In this document: positions 11,734-18,476 of the stretch, one piece after another
Numbering within the stretch: position 1 is the stretch's first letter
Layout of the letters: every line of letters starts with the position of its first letter
Assembly: GCA_017630995.1 (NCBI GenBank)
Contig: JAGBUD010000091.1
Location: 1-18,476 of the forward strand
Source: Clostridia bacterium
GTDB lineage: Bacteria > Bacillota_A > Clostridia > Oscillospirales > CAG-272
Length of the DNA: 18,476 nucleotides
Direction of reading: 5' to 3'
Position numbers and translations under genes: made by a program
Notes under the pieces: generated by a model
Database searches by the model: none
What the model was told of the DNA's origin: nothing
Seen by the model: only the letters and a program-made list of their open reading frames with translations

Positions 11734-11762
11734 ATTATATCACCCAAGCCCACAAATGTCAA
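11734..11762 (-). promoter_or_regulatory. Perfect-consensus promoter of the exonuclease gene
   Basis: -35 TTGACA (11757-11762), 17-nt spacer, -10 TATAAT (11734-11739) on the minus strand. Inferred start near 11727, leader about 28 nt. Confidence 0.8.
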
Positions 11763-11789
11763 GTTTAGGGGGCATATTTTATTTATTTC

Positions 11790-11818
11790 TTGACTTTTTT
11801 ATTTTGATAGTATATAAT
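11790..11818 (+). promoter_or_regulatory. Sigma-A promoter of the glutamine synthetase gene
   Basis: -35 TTGACT (11790-11795), 17-nt spacer, -10 TATAAT (11813-11818). Inferred start near 11825, leader about 25 nt, too short for a glutamine riboswitch. Back to back with the exonuclease promoter. Confidence 0.8.
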
Positions 11819-11849
11819 TAATTATATTTTACTATTTAGGGGTGGACAA

Positions 11850-13946
11850 ATGGAAAATTACACGCGTATATCCGAAATTTTCGCGTCTTGCGTTTTCAAT
11901 GAAGACGTTATGAGAGAAAGACTTCCCAAGGACGTCTACAAATCTCTCATTAACACTATTGCAAACGGCAAGGAAATAGACTCAGGAATTGCCGACGTCG
12001 TTGCCGGCGCAATGAAGGACTGGGCTATCGAGCATGGCGCAACTCACTTCACGCATTGGTTCCAACCCTTGACAGGCGTTACCGCTGAAAAGCACGACGC
12101 ATTCCTTACCCCCGTTGGCGCGGGCAAGGCTATTATGGAATTTTCGGGCAAGGAGCTTATAAAGGGCGAGCCTGACGCTTCCTCATTCCCCTCGGGCGGC
12201 TTGCGCGCAACCTTTGAGGCGAGAGGATATACCGCTTGGGACCCCGCTTCATACGCATTCATCAAGGACGGCTCACTTTACATACCCACCGCATTCTGCT
12301 CCTACACGGGCGAGGCGCTTGACACCAAGACTCCTCTTCTTCGCTCTATGGACGCGGTAAGCTGCGAGGCTCTGCGCATCGTTCGCCTTTTCGGAGACAC
12401 CGCGACGGCGCGAATCACCTCCACGGTTGGTGCGGAGCAGGAATACTTCCTCATTGACGAGGAGGATTTCAAGGCAAGACGCGACCTTTTCTATTGCGGA
12501 AGAACGCTTTTCGGCGCTCCCGCAGTTAAGGGACAGGAGATGGAGGACCATTATTTCGGTGCGCTTCCTCCCAGAGTCAGCGCGTTTATGGCAGAGCTTG
12601 ACCGCGAGCTTTGGAAGCTCGGAATCCCCTCAAAGACCAAGCATAACGAGGCTGCCCCCGCGCAGCACGAGCTTGCGCCCATCTTCTCAACGACGAATAT
12701 TGCCGTTGACCAGAATCTGCTTATAATGGAATTTATGCGCAAAATCGCGCCTAAATATAAAATGGCTTGCCTCCTTGCCGAAAAGCCCTTTGCGGGAATA
12801 AACGGCTCGGGTAAGCATAACAACTGGTCGCTCGGAAGCGACACGGGCAAGAACCTTTTGAAGCCCGGAAAGAACCCCGCGGAAAATAAGCAGTTCCTCC
12901 TCGTTCTTGCCGCAGTTATTAAGGCGGTTGACGAATATCAGGATTTGCTCCGCATTTCCGCCGCAACCCCCGGAAACGACTACCGTCTTGGCGGTGACGA
13001 GGCGCCCCCCGCAATTATCTCCGTTTTTCTTGGCGACGAGCTTGATAACCTCGTTCATTCGATAATTGACGGCACAGCTTACTCGAAGAATCAGACGAAA
13101 TATATGTCACTTGGAACACCCACCGTTCCCGTTTTCAGACAGGACTCAACCGACAGAAACAGAACCTCTCCCTTTGCATTCACGGGAAACAAGTTCGAAT
13201 TCAGAATGGTTGGCTCGTCGCAGAATATCGCGCTTTCAAACATCGTTCTCAACACCGCTGTTGCAAACTCGTTCAAGGAATTTGCGGACGAGCTTGAAAA
13301 CTCCGAAAGCTTTGAGAGCGACCTTGACAGCCTTATTGCAAGAACCTTCAAAAAGCATCAGAGAATACTCTTCTCGGGCAATTCCTATTCTCCGGAATGG
13401 GAGAAGGAGGCAGCCGCACGCGGACTTTCAAACTTCAAGACCGCGCCCGAGGCATACGAGCATTTCACCGACGAAAAGAACGTTTCCCTCTTTACTCGCT
13501 TTGCAGTTATGAGCGAGACCGAAATGCGCTCCCGCCGCGAGATATTCTTTGAGAATTACCGCAAGGTTAAGAACATAGAAGCAAAGACAATGCTTGAGAT
13601 GACTATTCGCGATATAATCCCCGCGGTTTCGCGCTATATCTCGGAGCTTTGCGACGGCGTTGTTAAAAAGAAGTCCGCTATTGCGGGCATCGACGTTTCT
13701 TGCGAGAGAGATATAATCGAAAAGCTTTCCGCGCTTCTTGCAAAAACGCACGTTGCATATGCGGCACTTGAAAAGGCTGAAAGAATTGCCGTTTCAAAGA
13801 AGGACGAGGAAGCCGCATTCTACTACAAAAACACGGTTGAAAACAAGATGAGCGCGCTTCGCCGCGTTGTTGACGAGATGGAAATGCTCACCGCACGCAG
13901 CTATTGGCCCCTCCCGACCTACGGCGATATGACCTTTAGAATTTAA
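11850..13946 (+). CDS. glnN: Glutamine synthetase, type III
   Basis: ATP-dependent ligation of ammonia to glutamate, giving glutamine; cytoplasmic, large-oligomer enzyme. 698 residues, the size of the GSIII class (types I and II are about 350-470). GSIII blocks: [20 protein letters not shown] starting at 107 and running into [16 protein letters not shown] at 194-203 with metal-binding Glu; [11 protein letters not shown] at 264-274; [10 protein letters not shown] at 318-327 (ammonium and glutamate side); [14 protein letters not shown] at 374-387; [15 protein letters not shown] at 438-452. ATG 11850 has AGGGG 7-8 nt upstream. Single-gene unit with its own promoter and a terminator at 14038-14067. 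No GlnB, amt or glutamate synthase is adjacent. glnA is an alternative symbol. No truncation or missing motif seen. Confidence 0.97.
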   Translation: MENYTRISEIFASCVFNEDVMRERLPKDVYKSLINTIANGKEIDSGIADVVAGAMKDWAIEHGATHFTHWFQPLTGVTAEKHDAFLTPVGAGKAIMEFSGKELIKGEPDASSFPSGGLRATFEARGYTAWDPASYAFIKDGSLYIPTAFCSYTGEALDTKTPLLRSMDAVSCEALRIVRLFGDTATARITSTVGAEQEYFLIDEEDFKARRDLFYCGRTLFGAPAVKGQEMEDHYFGALPPRVSAFMAELDRELWKLGIPSKTKHNEAAPAQHELAPIFSTTNIAVDQNLLIMEFMRKIAPKYKMACLLAEKPFAGINGSGKHNNWSLGSDTGKNLLKPGKNPAENKQFLLVLAAVIKAVDEYQDLLRISAATPGNDYRLGGDEAPPAIISVFLGDELDNLVHSIIDGTAYSKNQTKYMSLGTPTVPVFRQDSTDRNRTSPFAFTGNKFEFRMVGSSQNIALSNIVLNTAVANSFKEFADELENSESFESDLDSLIARTFKKHQRILFSGNSYSPEWEKEAAARGLSNFKTAPEAYEHFTDEKNVSLFTRFAVMSETEMRSRREIFFENYRKVKNIEAKTMLEMTIRDIIPAVSRYISELCDGVVKKKSAIAGIDVSCERDIIEKLSALLAKTHVAYAALEKAERIAVSKKDEEAAFYYKNTVENKMSALRRVVDEMEMLTARSYWPLPTYGDMTFRI

Positions 13947-14037
13947 GGTGGCGCAAGGCTCACACTCCACCTCACAGAGAATGGCTCACAATCGTGCATA
14001 GGTGCCTAACGCAATGAAATTTAAATAAAAGCAAAAA

Positions 14038-14067
14038 TAAAAAGCTCCTTTTTGAAAGGAGCTTTTT
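14038..14067. terminator. Bidirectional terminator between glnN and the membrane-protein gene
   Basis: Core stem AAAGCTCCTTT/AAAGGAGCTTT (14041-14051 with 14055-14065), loop TTG. TTTTTTT follows on the plus strand and TTTTTATTTTT on the minus strand. It sits between convergent genes, about 95 nt after glnN and 17 nt after the minus-strand gene. Confidence 0.9.
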
Positions 14068-14083
14068 TTATGTAAACTTTTAA

Positions 14084-14920
14084 TTATTTGCCGAAAATCT
14101 TGCTGTGCACGCTCTTCATAAAGAGTGCGTTTACGACAAGGTATGCCGCAAGAGAAAGATTCATCAATGCGCTAACCCAGCTTCCGTTAAGGAACATTAC
14201 GATAGCAAATACGAAGTTGATACCTGCGTATACGTAAGGAAGGATAACGCTTACCTTTTTACCCGAGAGATAGCCCTCAATTCTTGCCGCACCTACAAGG
14301 TCGGAATAGGTCTGCTTCATATCGGAATACATTACGTACTGGAAAAGACCGAAGCCAACTACCAAGATAACGAATATAATCTTTACAACGAGGCTAACCT
14401 TTTCAACGTTGAGGTCGAGCATTTTGTAAAGTGAAAGCATATCAAGGAATGCGAACACCTTTTCGGAGAAAGGATTTGCCACAGCGGCAACTGCAAAAAA
14501 TCCGCAATCTATAAGAGTAAAGAGAGAATAGAGATGAAATACTGCGGGAATCTTTGACATTACGTTTACGTTTTCATGAGTAAAGCTGTTCTTGTTTTTG
14601 AAGAGCTTTATAATATTAATGAAAACAATGATAAGAGTTGCGGTTTTAAAGCCCTTAACAAGAGCAACAAGGAAATATCCAAATCTTGACCAAACAACAG
14701 AGGAAACTCTTACTGCGGAGATTGCTATAGTTCCTGTTGCACCGAAGAAAAAGAGATTCAAAATGCTTGCGAGCGAGAAGGTGAACACCATTGCTCCAAC
14801 GGAGATAAGGTACATAAGGAAGAGCTTTGAAGAAAGGAATTCCTTAAATACGGACTGATTTTTGTTTTCCGAAGCAGCCTCTGCCGCAACGGTTGTTTCC
14901 ATAATTTCTTGTGTATTCAT
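14084..14920 (-). CDS. Multi-pass membrane protein, unknown function
   Basis: 278 residues from ATG 14920. I do not recognise the family. A polar N-terminus of about 30 residues is followed by roughly five to six hydrophobic segments: around FLMYLISVGAMVFTFSLASI, FLVALVKGF/LIIVFINII, AVFHLYSLFTLIDCGFFAVA, VVKIIFVILVVGFGLFQYVM, and a C-terminal pair from ILPYVYAGINFVFAIVMFL to LSLAAYLVVNALFM. Likely cytoplasmic membrane. No catalytic motif seen. Start choice: GGGGAGG lies 5 nt before ATG 14920; ATG 14941 would overlap the preceding stop and has no SD. It begins 14 nt after the LRR lipoprotein gene and is almost certainly co-transcribed with it, so a joint envelope role is plausible but unproven. 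Confidence 0.8.
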   Translation of the reverse strand: MNTQEIMETTVAAEAASENKNQSVFKEFLSSKLFLMYLISVGAMVFTFSLASILNLFFFGATGTIAISAVRVSSVVWSRFGYFLVALVKGFKTATLIIVFINIIKLFKNKNSFTHENVNVMSKIPAVFHLYSLFTLIDCGFFAVAAVANPFSEKVFAFLDMLSLYKMLDLNVEKVSLVVKIIFVILVVGFGLFQYVMYSDMKQTYSDLVGAARIEGYLSGKKVSVILPYVYAGINFVFAIVMFLNGSWVSALMNLSLAAYLVVNALFMKSVHSKIFGK

Positions 14921-14934
14921 ATTTACCTCCCCGT

Positions 14935-15831
14935 TTACCATTCTGTAGGAGTGCCGTCTACGTAGTGCCAGTAGCGACCCGATTCGGTGGGCTGCTCTTC
15001 GCTATATACGTAAAGGATAGTGGTTACCTTTTTGGTATCTCCCTCACCTGTCTTGAGGTTAAAGAGAACGTTGCGCTCCTTGGTAGGAAGATTGCCTGCG
15101 TAGTATACCTTCTTGAGCGACTTGCAGTTTGAAAATGCGGAAGCACCGATGGTAGTTACGTTTGCACCGACAACGATATACTGCATATCCTTGCAGAAAG
15201 CGAAAGCTTCGCTTCCGATTTCGGTTACGCTATCGGGAACGATAACGGAGGAAACGCTCTCACAGCCCTTGAATGCTGATGCACCGATGGTGGTTACACC
15301 GTCTGCAATAGTGAGAGTTTCAATACCCGTGCAGCCAATAAATACTTCGCTACCGAGCTCGGTTACGGAGCCGGGAATAGAAACTGCGGTAAGACCCGTG
15401 CAGCCCGCGAAAGCGGCAGAGCTGATTCTCTTGAGTCCCTTGGGCAACGAAAGAGAGGTAAGACCCGTGCAGCCATTGAAAGCTGAAGCCTCGATATATT
15501 CAACGTTCTTTCCAAACTCAACGCTCGTAATGTGAGTGCAGCCTGCGAAAGCGGCTACGCCAACGTTGGATACGGGCCATTTCTTATAATTGGCAATCTT
15601 GATTGAGGTTGCGTGGTGAGTGCAGTTTTCAACGTCTTCCTTCTTAAAGTCTTCGGAATTGACGTCGTAGCAGCCCTCCTCACAAATTTCAAAGCCATTT
15701 ACCGTGTACGTTCTTCTGTCGCTATTCAGCGTGCACGAAAGTCCGTCGGTGGTGTTAGTCAATCCGCAGGACGTGAGCGCAAAAAGCAAAACACTTGAAA
15801 TCGCAGCAACGGTTAAGCGTTTTAATTTCAT
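14935..15831 (-). CDS. Lipoprotein with BspA-type leucine-rich repeats
   Basis: 298 residues. Residues 1-22 form a lipoprotein signal: basic MKLKR, hydrophobic core, lipobox ALTSC with Cys22, so it is probably anchored to the outer face of the membrane. Residues 101-238 are six near-regular 23-residue LRR_5/BspA repeats of the form (L/I)xx(L/V)x(I/L)PxxVxxIGxxAFxGCxx, e.g. the units beginning at 124, 147, 170 and 193. A partial unit and a Trp/Tyr-rich end (YWHYVDGTPTEW) follow. Such repeats usually mediate binding to proteins or glycans at the surface. The region before the repeats has four Cys at 50-70 (CEEGC, ENC and one earlier) of unknown role. ATG 15831 has GAGGAG 9 nt upstream. First gene of a two-gene unit. 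Confidence 0.88.
   Translation of the reverse strand: MKLKRLTVAAISSVLLFALTSCGLTNTTDGLSCTLNSDRRTYTVNGFEICEEGCYDVNSEDFKKEDVENCTHHATSIKIANYKKWPVSNVGVAAFAGCTHITSVEFGKNVEYIEASAFNGCTGLTSLSLPKGLKRISSAAFAGCTGLTAVSIPGSVTELGSEVFIGCTGIETLTIADGVTTIGASAFKGCESVSSVIVPDSVTEIGSEAFAFCKDMQYIVVGANVTTIGASAFSNCKSLKKVYYAGNLPTKERNVLFNLKTGEGDTKKVTTILYVYSEEQPTESGRYWHYVDGTPTEW
15118..15531 (-). repeat. Six 69-bp LRR-coding repeats
   Basis: Diverged tandem units of 69 bp encode 23-residue leucine-rich repeats (protein residues 101-238). Phase is strictly kept; the Gly-Cys before each boundary is nearly invariant in the first five units. Confidence 0.8.
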
Positions 15832-15885
15832 CGTTATATTCTCCTCTGTTTTTCAAAACTTGTTGCAAAAGCACAATTTATATAT

Positions 15886-15914
15886 ATTATAATAGATTTT
15901 TAATCTAAAGTCAA
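15886..15914 (-). promoter_or_regulatory. Promoter of the LRR lipoprotein unit, with inverted repeat in its spacer
   Basis: -35 TTGACT (15909-15914), 17-nt spacer, -10 TATAAT (15886-15891) on the minus strand. TAGATT-TTT-AATCTA (15893-15907) is an inverted repeat filling the spacer almost exactly, a possible operator. Inferred start near 15879, leader about 47 nt. Confidence 0.65.
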
Positions 15915-15943
15915 GAGCATTTTTAAACTCTCAAAATATTTTT

Positions 15944-15957
15944 CGCGCGTGGGCGCG
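15944..15957 (-). terminator. Short GC hairpin directly after azlD
   Basis: CGCGC/GCGCG (15944-15948 with 15953-15957), loop 4 nt, immediately after the azlD stop codon. On the minus strand it is followed by AAAAATATTTT rather than a clean T-tract, so termination is likely weak. Confidence 0.4.
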
Positions 15958-16281
15958 TTATCCGAGCCAAAGCATGAGCGCCTCGCACGCAAGAACTGCC
16001 GAGGACGCACCGATGGCAACGATGAGAAGTCCGCGTTTAAAGTATGCCAAAACGAGAGCCGCAAGCGTTCCGACGAGGGCGGAAACGAAGTTTTCGGTTG
16101 AGAAAAATATTGCGGGAAAGGTCATCGCGGTCAGCACCGTGTAAGGTATATAATGAAGAAAAGAGCGAATAAATCTATTCTCTATCTTCCTATCGAAGAA
16201 CACGAGCGGGAGCATTCTTATAAGGTAGGTCACGCCCGCGCAAACGAGAAGATAGGATAAAAAGAGCAAGAAATCAGGCAT
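15958..16281 (-). CDS. azlD: AzlD-family branched-chain amino acid export subunit
   Basis: 107 residues, the usual AzlD size, with about four hydrophobic segments. The family-like stretch is TYLIRMLPLVFF, then IPYTVLTAMTFPAIFF, then GTLAALVLAYFKR. AzlD is the small partner of AzlC; characterised pairs export branched-chain amino acids or analogues such as 4-azaleucine. ATG 16281 overlaps the end of azlC by 8 nt, so translation is coupled. Last gene of recA-recX-azlC-azlD. Confidence 0.9.
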   Translation of the reverse strand: MPDFLLFLSYLLVCAGVTYLIRMLPLVFFDRKIENRFIRSFLHYIPYTVLTAMTFPAIFFSTENFVSALVGTLAALVLAYFKRGLLIVAIGASSAVLACEALMLWLG

Positions 16282-16999
16282 CTTGAGCCACCTCCTCCTC
16301 TTTTATAGGAGCGACGAGCGCGAAAAGGGCGCTGACGAGAACGGCGCAAATGATGATTTTAAAGCCCGAGGGAATAAAATCGAATATCGGCACGAAATAA
16401 AGGAGCGCCGAGAGAGCCGCGCAGGATAAAACCGCAAGCAAGGGCGCACCCCCGCTTCTTGCATAAGGCACGACGATTGCGACGAACATCGCGTAAATCG
16501 CTATTCCGAGGGCTGAAATTAGGATTGCGGGGAGAATATTTCCCGCTATGGCGCCGAGCGCCGTTCCTATGCTCCAGCCGAAATACGGGGTTAAAATCAA
16601 GCCGAAAAGATAGTTTCTTCCGACGGTGCCGCTCTTTCCGCTTGCAACGGCAAAGACCTCGTCGGTATTGACGAATGCGATGAGAAATCTATCTCTGCGC
16701 CGCACGCTCTTTCCCATTTTCTGCGAAAGAGAAATTGACATCAGAGCATATCGCAAATTGATGACGAGCTGCGTTAGGGCAAGCTCGATATAAGAGCCGA
16801 GCCCCGCAATAATGGGAACCGCCGCCTGCTGACCTGCGCTCGTTACGTTAAACATGGACACAAGAACCGCCTCAAGAATCGAAAGACCCGACCCCGTGGC
16901 AAATATTCCGAACGCAAAGGACACCGAAAAATAGCCAAGGCAAATCGGCAATCCGTCGCGCACGCCCATTCTGAAGCTTTTAATTTCCGTTTCTTTCAT
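16274..16999 (-). CDS. azlC: AzlC-family branched-chain amino acid permease
   Basis: 241 residues, several transmembrane segments. Typical AzlC features: GVRDGLPICLGYFSVSFAFG near the N-terminus, then LVSMFNVTSAGQQAAVPII, LTQLVINLRYALMS, and FVNTDEVFAVAS. The large subunit of the AzlCD exporter in the cytoplasmic membrane; the substrate here is not proven. ATG 16999 has AAGG about 6 nt upstream and starts 8 nt after the recX stop, so it is presumably transcribed with recX. No azlB or Lrp-like regulator is adjacent. Confidence 0.93.
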   Translation of the reverse strand: MKETEIKSFRMGVRDGLPICLGYFSVSFAFGIFATGSGLSILEAVLVSMFNVTSAGQQAAVPIIAGLGSYIELALTQLVINLRYALMSISLSQKMGKSVRRRDRFLIAFVNTDEVFAVASGKSGTVGRNYLFGLILTPYFGWSIGTALGAIAGNILPAILISALGIAIYAMFVAIVVPYARSGGAPLLAVLSCAALSALLYFVPIFDFIPSGFKIIICAVLVSALFALVAPIKEEEVAQDA

Positions 17000-17007
17000 A
17001 GTAAACC

Positions 17008-17586
17008 TTAATAGCCGAATTTATAAAGCAGCTTTTTTATATCCTCCTCGCCACTGCCCGCGGGGAGCTTTTTTTCAATAAGATTTTGCTTTGATTTTTC
17101 AAAATCTATTATCCCGTGTGAAATTAAATCGGATATTACCTCATAAATATCCTTTTTCGAATACCCCTTTTTCATAAGGCGCATATAGACGGCTCGCGGG
17201 CCGCGAAGCTCGCGTGCGACCTCTTTTTCAACAAGCCTTTCGAGCTGACGGCGCTCGTTTATGTAACCGAGCCCGACCATCTCGCGCGCGGTCTCGCGCG
17301 CTATTTCGGCTCTTATTCCCTTTTTTGTGAGCTTTTGGCAGATGTTTTTTTCGTTATTATCTCCGTATGAGAGAATACGGAGCGCCGCAAGCCTTGCACG
17401 GTATTTCATATCATACTCGGAAAGGAGAAGAAGCTGCTCCTCGGAAACCTCGTCCCCCACAAGCAAGGAAAGCTCTCCGCGATATTCTTTCTCGGAGAGC
17501 GTGTATTCGGTTTTCTCTTCACCCGTGGCTACGCCTATTCTCAAGTAGCCGCGGCTTTTTGAATCTCGGATATAAATTACTTTCAT
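17008..17586 (-). CDS. recX: Regulatory protein RecX
   Basis: 192 residues. RecX binds RecA filaments and limits their activity. The family three-helix repeats show: YRARLAALRILSYGDNNEKN with ICQKLTKKGI; ARETAREMVGLGYINERRQL with RELRGPRAVYMRLMKKGYSK; and VISDLISHGIID. The N-terminal ~60 residues are the more variable RecX arm. Position right after recA supports the call. ATG 17586 has GAGG 5-6 nt upstream. A hairpin between recA and recX may lower recX expression relative to recA. It leads into azlC with an 8-nt gap. Confidence 0.93.
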   Translation of the reverse strand: MKVIYIRDSKSRGYLRIGVATGEEKTEYTLSEKEYRGELSLLVGDEVSEEQLLLLSEYDMKYRARLAALRILSYGDNNEKNICQKLTKKGIRAEIARETAREMVGLGYINERRQLERLVEKEVARELRGPRAVYMRLMKKGYSKKDIYEVISDLISHGIIDFEKSKQNLIEKKLPAGSGEEDIKKLLYKFGY

Positions 17587-17621
17587 AATTTCCTCGCTTA
17601 CGGGTAACGAAAAAAGTTAAT

Positions 17622-17650
17622 CTTCGCCCCCAAATTCACCGGGGGCGAAG
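17622..17650 (-). terminator. Hairpin between recA and recX (terminator or attenuator)
   Basis: Perfect 10-bp stem CTTCGCCCCC/GGGGGCGAAG (17622-17631 with 17641-17650), loop 9 nt, plus one closing T-A pair. On the minus strand TTAACTTTTTT follows, so a T-tract starts about 4-5 nt after the stem. No separate recX promoter was recognised, which fits partial read-through. Confidence 0.7.
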
Positions 17651-17693
17651 AATTTTAGCTGATTTATTTTTTGAAAAATCTCACGGACGAAAA

Positions 17694-18476
17694 TCAATCG
17701 TTTTCGTCAAAATCGTTTATCTCGAAATCGTCCTCGGAGAGAAGCTCCTCACCGAAATCGGCATTCTTAACCTTTTCGCGAATCTGCGCCTCAAGGGTGT
17801 CCATAAGCTCCTTATCCGATTCGATAAACTTTCTTACGTTTTCCTTACCCTGACCGAGTCTTTCGCCGTTGTAATAGAACCATGCACCGCTCTTTTCAAC
17901 GATTTCAAGGGTTATTGCCATATCGATAATCTCTGACGACTTTGAAATTCCCGAGCCGTAGAGAATATCAAACTCCGCGGTCTTGAAGGGGGGAGCAACC
18001 TTATTCTTAACAACCTTGCACTTGGTGTGCGAGCCGTAGGTTTCGCTTCCGTTTTTGAGAACCTCCGCGCGTCTTACGTCGATTCTAACCGACGCGTAGA
18101 ATTTAAGCGCGCGTCCGCCCGTGGTTACCTCGGGATTGCCGTACATAACGCCAACCTTTTCACGAAGCTGGTTTGTGAAAATAACGATAGCGTTCGACTT
18201 TGCAATAGAGCCGGAGAGCTTTCTCATAGCTTGCGACATAAGTCTTGCCTGAACGCCGACGTGGGAGGCACCCATATCACCCTCAATCTCCTGACGGGGA
18301 ACGAGAGCCGCAACCGAGTCTATAACTACGATATCAATTGCACCCGAATTTACAAGGGTTTCCGCAATTTCAAGCGCTTGCTCACCGCAATCCGGCTGGG
18401 AAACGAGAAGATTATTGGTGTCAACTCCGAGCTTTTTAGCATACACGGGGTCGAGCGCGTGCTCCGCGTCGATGAA
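17694..18476 (-). CDS. recA: Recombinase RecA (C-terminal 260 residues, cut by window edge)
   Basis: ATP-dependent strand-exchange protein and co-protease of the SOS response. The frame is open to base 18476 and begins mid-protein at [19 protein letters not shown]; the Walker A lies outside the window. Visible: [12 protein letters not shown] (Cys where Thr is common), Walker B-type [20 protein letters not shown], loop L1 up to [13 protein letters not shown], loop L2 [20 protein letters not shown], then [15 protein letters not shown], and [17 protein letters not shown]. The C-terminus ends in an acidic tail ([14 protein letters not shown]), as in other RecA proteins. Followed by a hairpin and recX. 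Confidence 0.97.
   Translation of the reverse strand, partial: FIDAEHALDPVYAKKLGVDTNNLLVSQPDCGEQALEIAETLVNSGAIDIVVIDSVAALVPRQEIEGDMGASHVGVQARLMSQAMRKLSGSIAKSNAIVIFTNQLREKVGVMYGNPEVTTGGRALKFYASVRIDVRRAEVLKNGSETYGSHTKCKVVKNKVAPPFKTAEFDILYGSGISKSSEIIDMAITLEIVEKSGAWFYYNGERLGQGKENVRKFIESDKELMDTLEAQIREKVKNADFGEELLSEDDFEINDFDEND

Noticed and set aside
11819..11849. Possible glutamine riboswitch (glnA motif) before glnN
   Set aside because: The leader after the inferred start is only about 25 nt, too short for the aptamer.
15118..15531. CRISPR-like regular repeats
   Set aside because: The 69-bp periodicity is in frame protein-coding LRR sequence with diverged units and no spacers.
15113..15535. 140-codon plus-strand frame
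   Set aside because: Mirror of the LRR repeats of the lipoprotein gene on the other strand; apparent repeats come from that gene.

Overview
The window reads as chromosomal core sequence from a Bacillota member, most likely an uncultured gut-type Clostridia. The basis is the gene content (type III glutamine synthetase, AzlCD, recA-recX, RF3, RadC), strong GGAGG-type ribosome binding sites, AT-rich intergenic regions, and sigma-A promoters close to TTGACA-17-TATAAT. No rRNA, tRNA, CRISPR, insertion sequence or phage gene was seen. Almost everything is on the minus strand; the one plus-strand gene is the glutamine synthetase.

Left part, minus strand, read from right to left. A nucleoside (uridine-type) kinase (9238-10173) has its own promoter. 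It is followed by a four-gene unit, prfC - trmB - radC1 - radC2 (9143 down to 5461), with its own promoter and tight or overlapping junctions, closed by a strong terminator at 5348-5393. Then comes rpoB - rpoC (rpoC cut by the window edge). It starts from a perfect-consensus promoter at 5144-5171, not downstream of rplJ-rplL as in most bacteria. The rpoB-rpoC junction carries a hairpin that would bury the only GGAGG in front of rpoC.

Middle. At 10433-10672 there is a complete transcription unit for a 40-residue peptide: perfect promoter, SD, ORF and terminator. It is the most novel-looking item in the window. To its right is a DEDDh exonuclease with a Cys-rich module and a basic tail (10725-11699). 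This gene is divergent from the type III glutamine synthetase (11850-13946), and the two face each other across a 150-nt region with two near-perfect promoters. The synthetase ends at a bidirectional terminator (14038-14067).

Right part, minus strand. recA (cut by the window edge) is followed by a hairpin attenuator or terminator, then recX - azlC - azlD, which are tightly coupled. After azlD a new promoter drives a lipoprotein with BspA-type leucine-rich repeats and a multi-pass membrane protein of unknown function. An inverted repeat exactly fills the -35/-10 spacer of that promoter.

How the genes relate: most are information-processing housekeeping genes (transcription, translation release, tRNA modification, DNA repair and recombination) plus nitrogen and amino-acid handling (GSIII, AzlCD) and nucleoside salvage. 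The less explained items are the 40-aa peptide gene, the two RadC paralogues with complementary motif losses, the LRR lipoprotein/membrane-protein pair, and several small inverted repeats at promoters.
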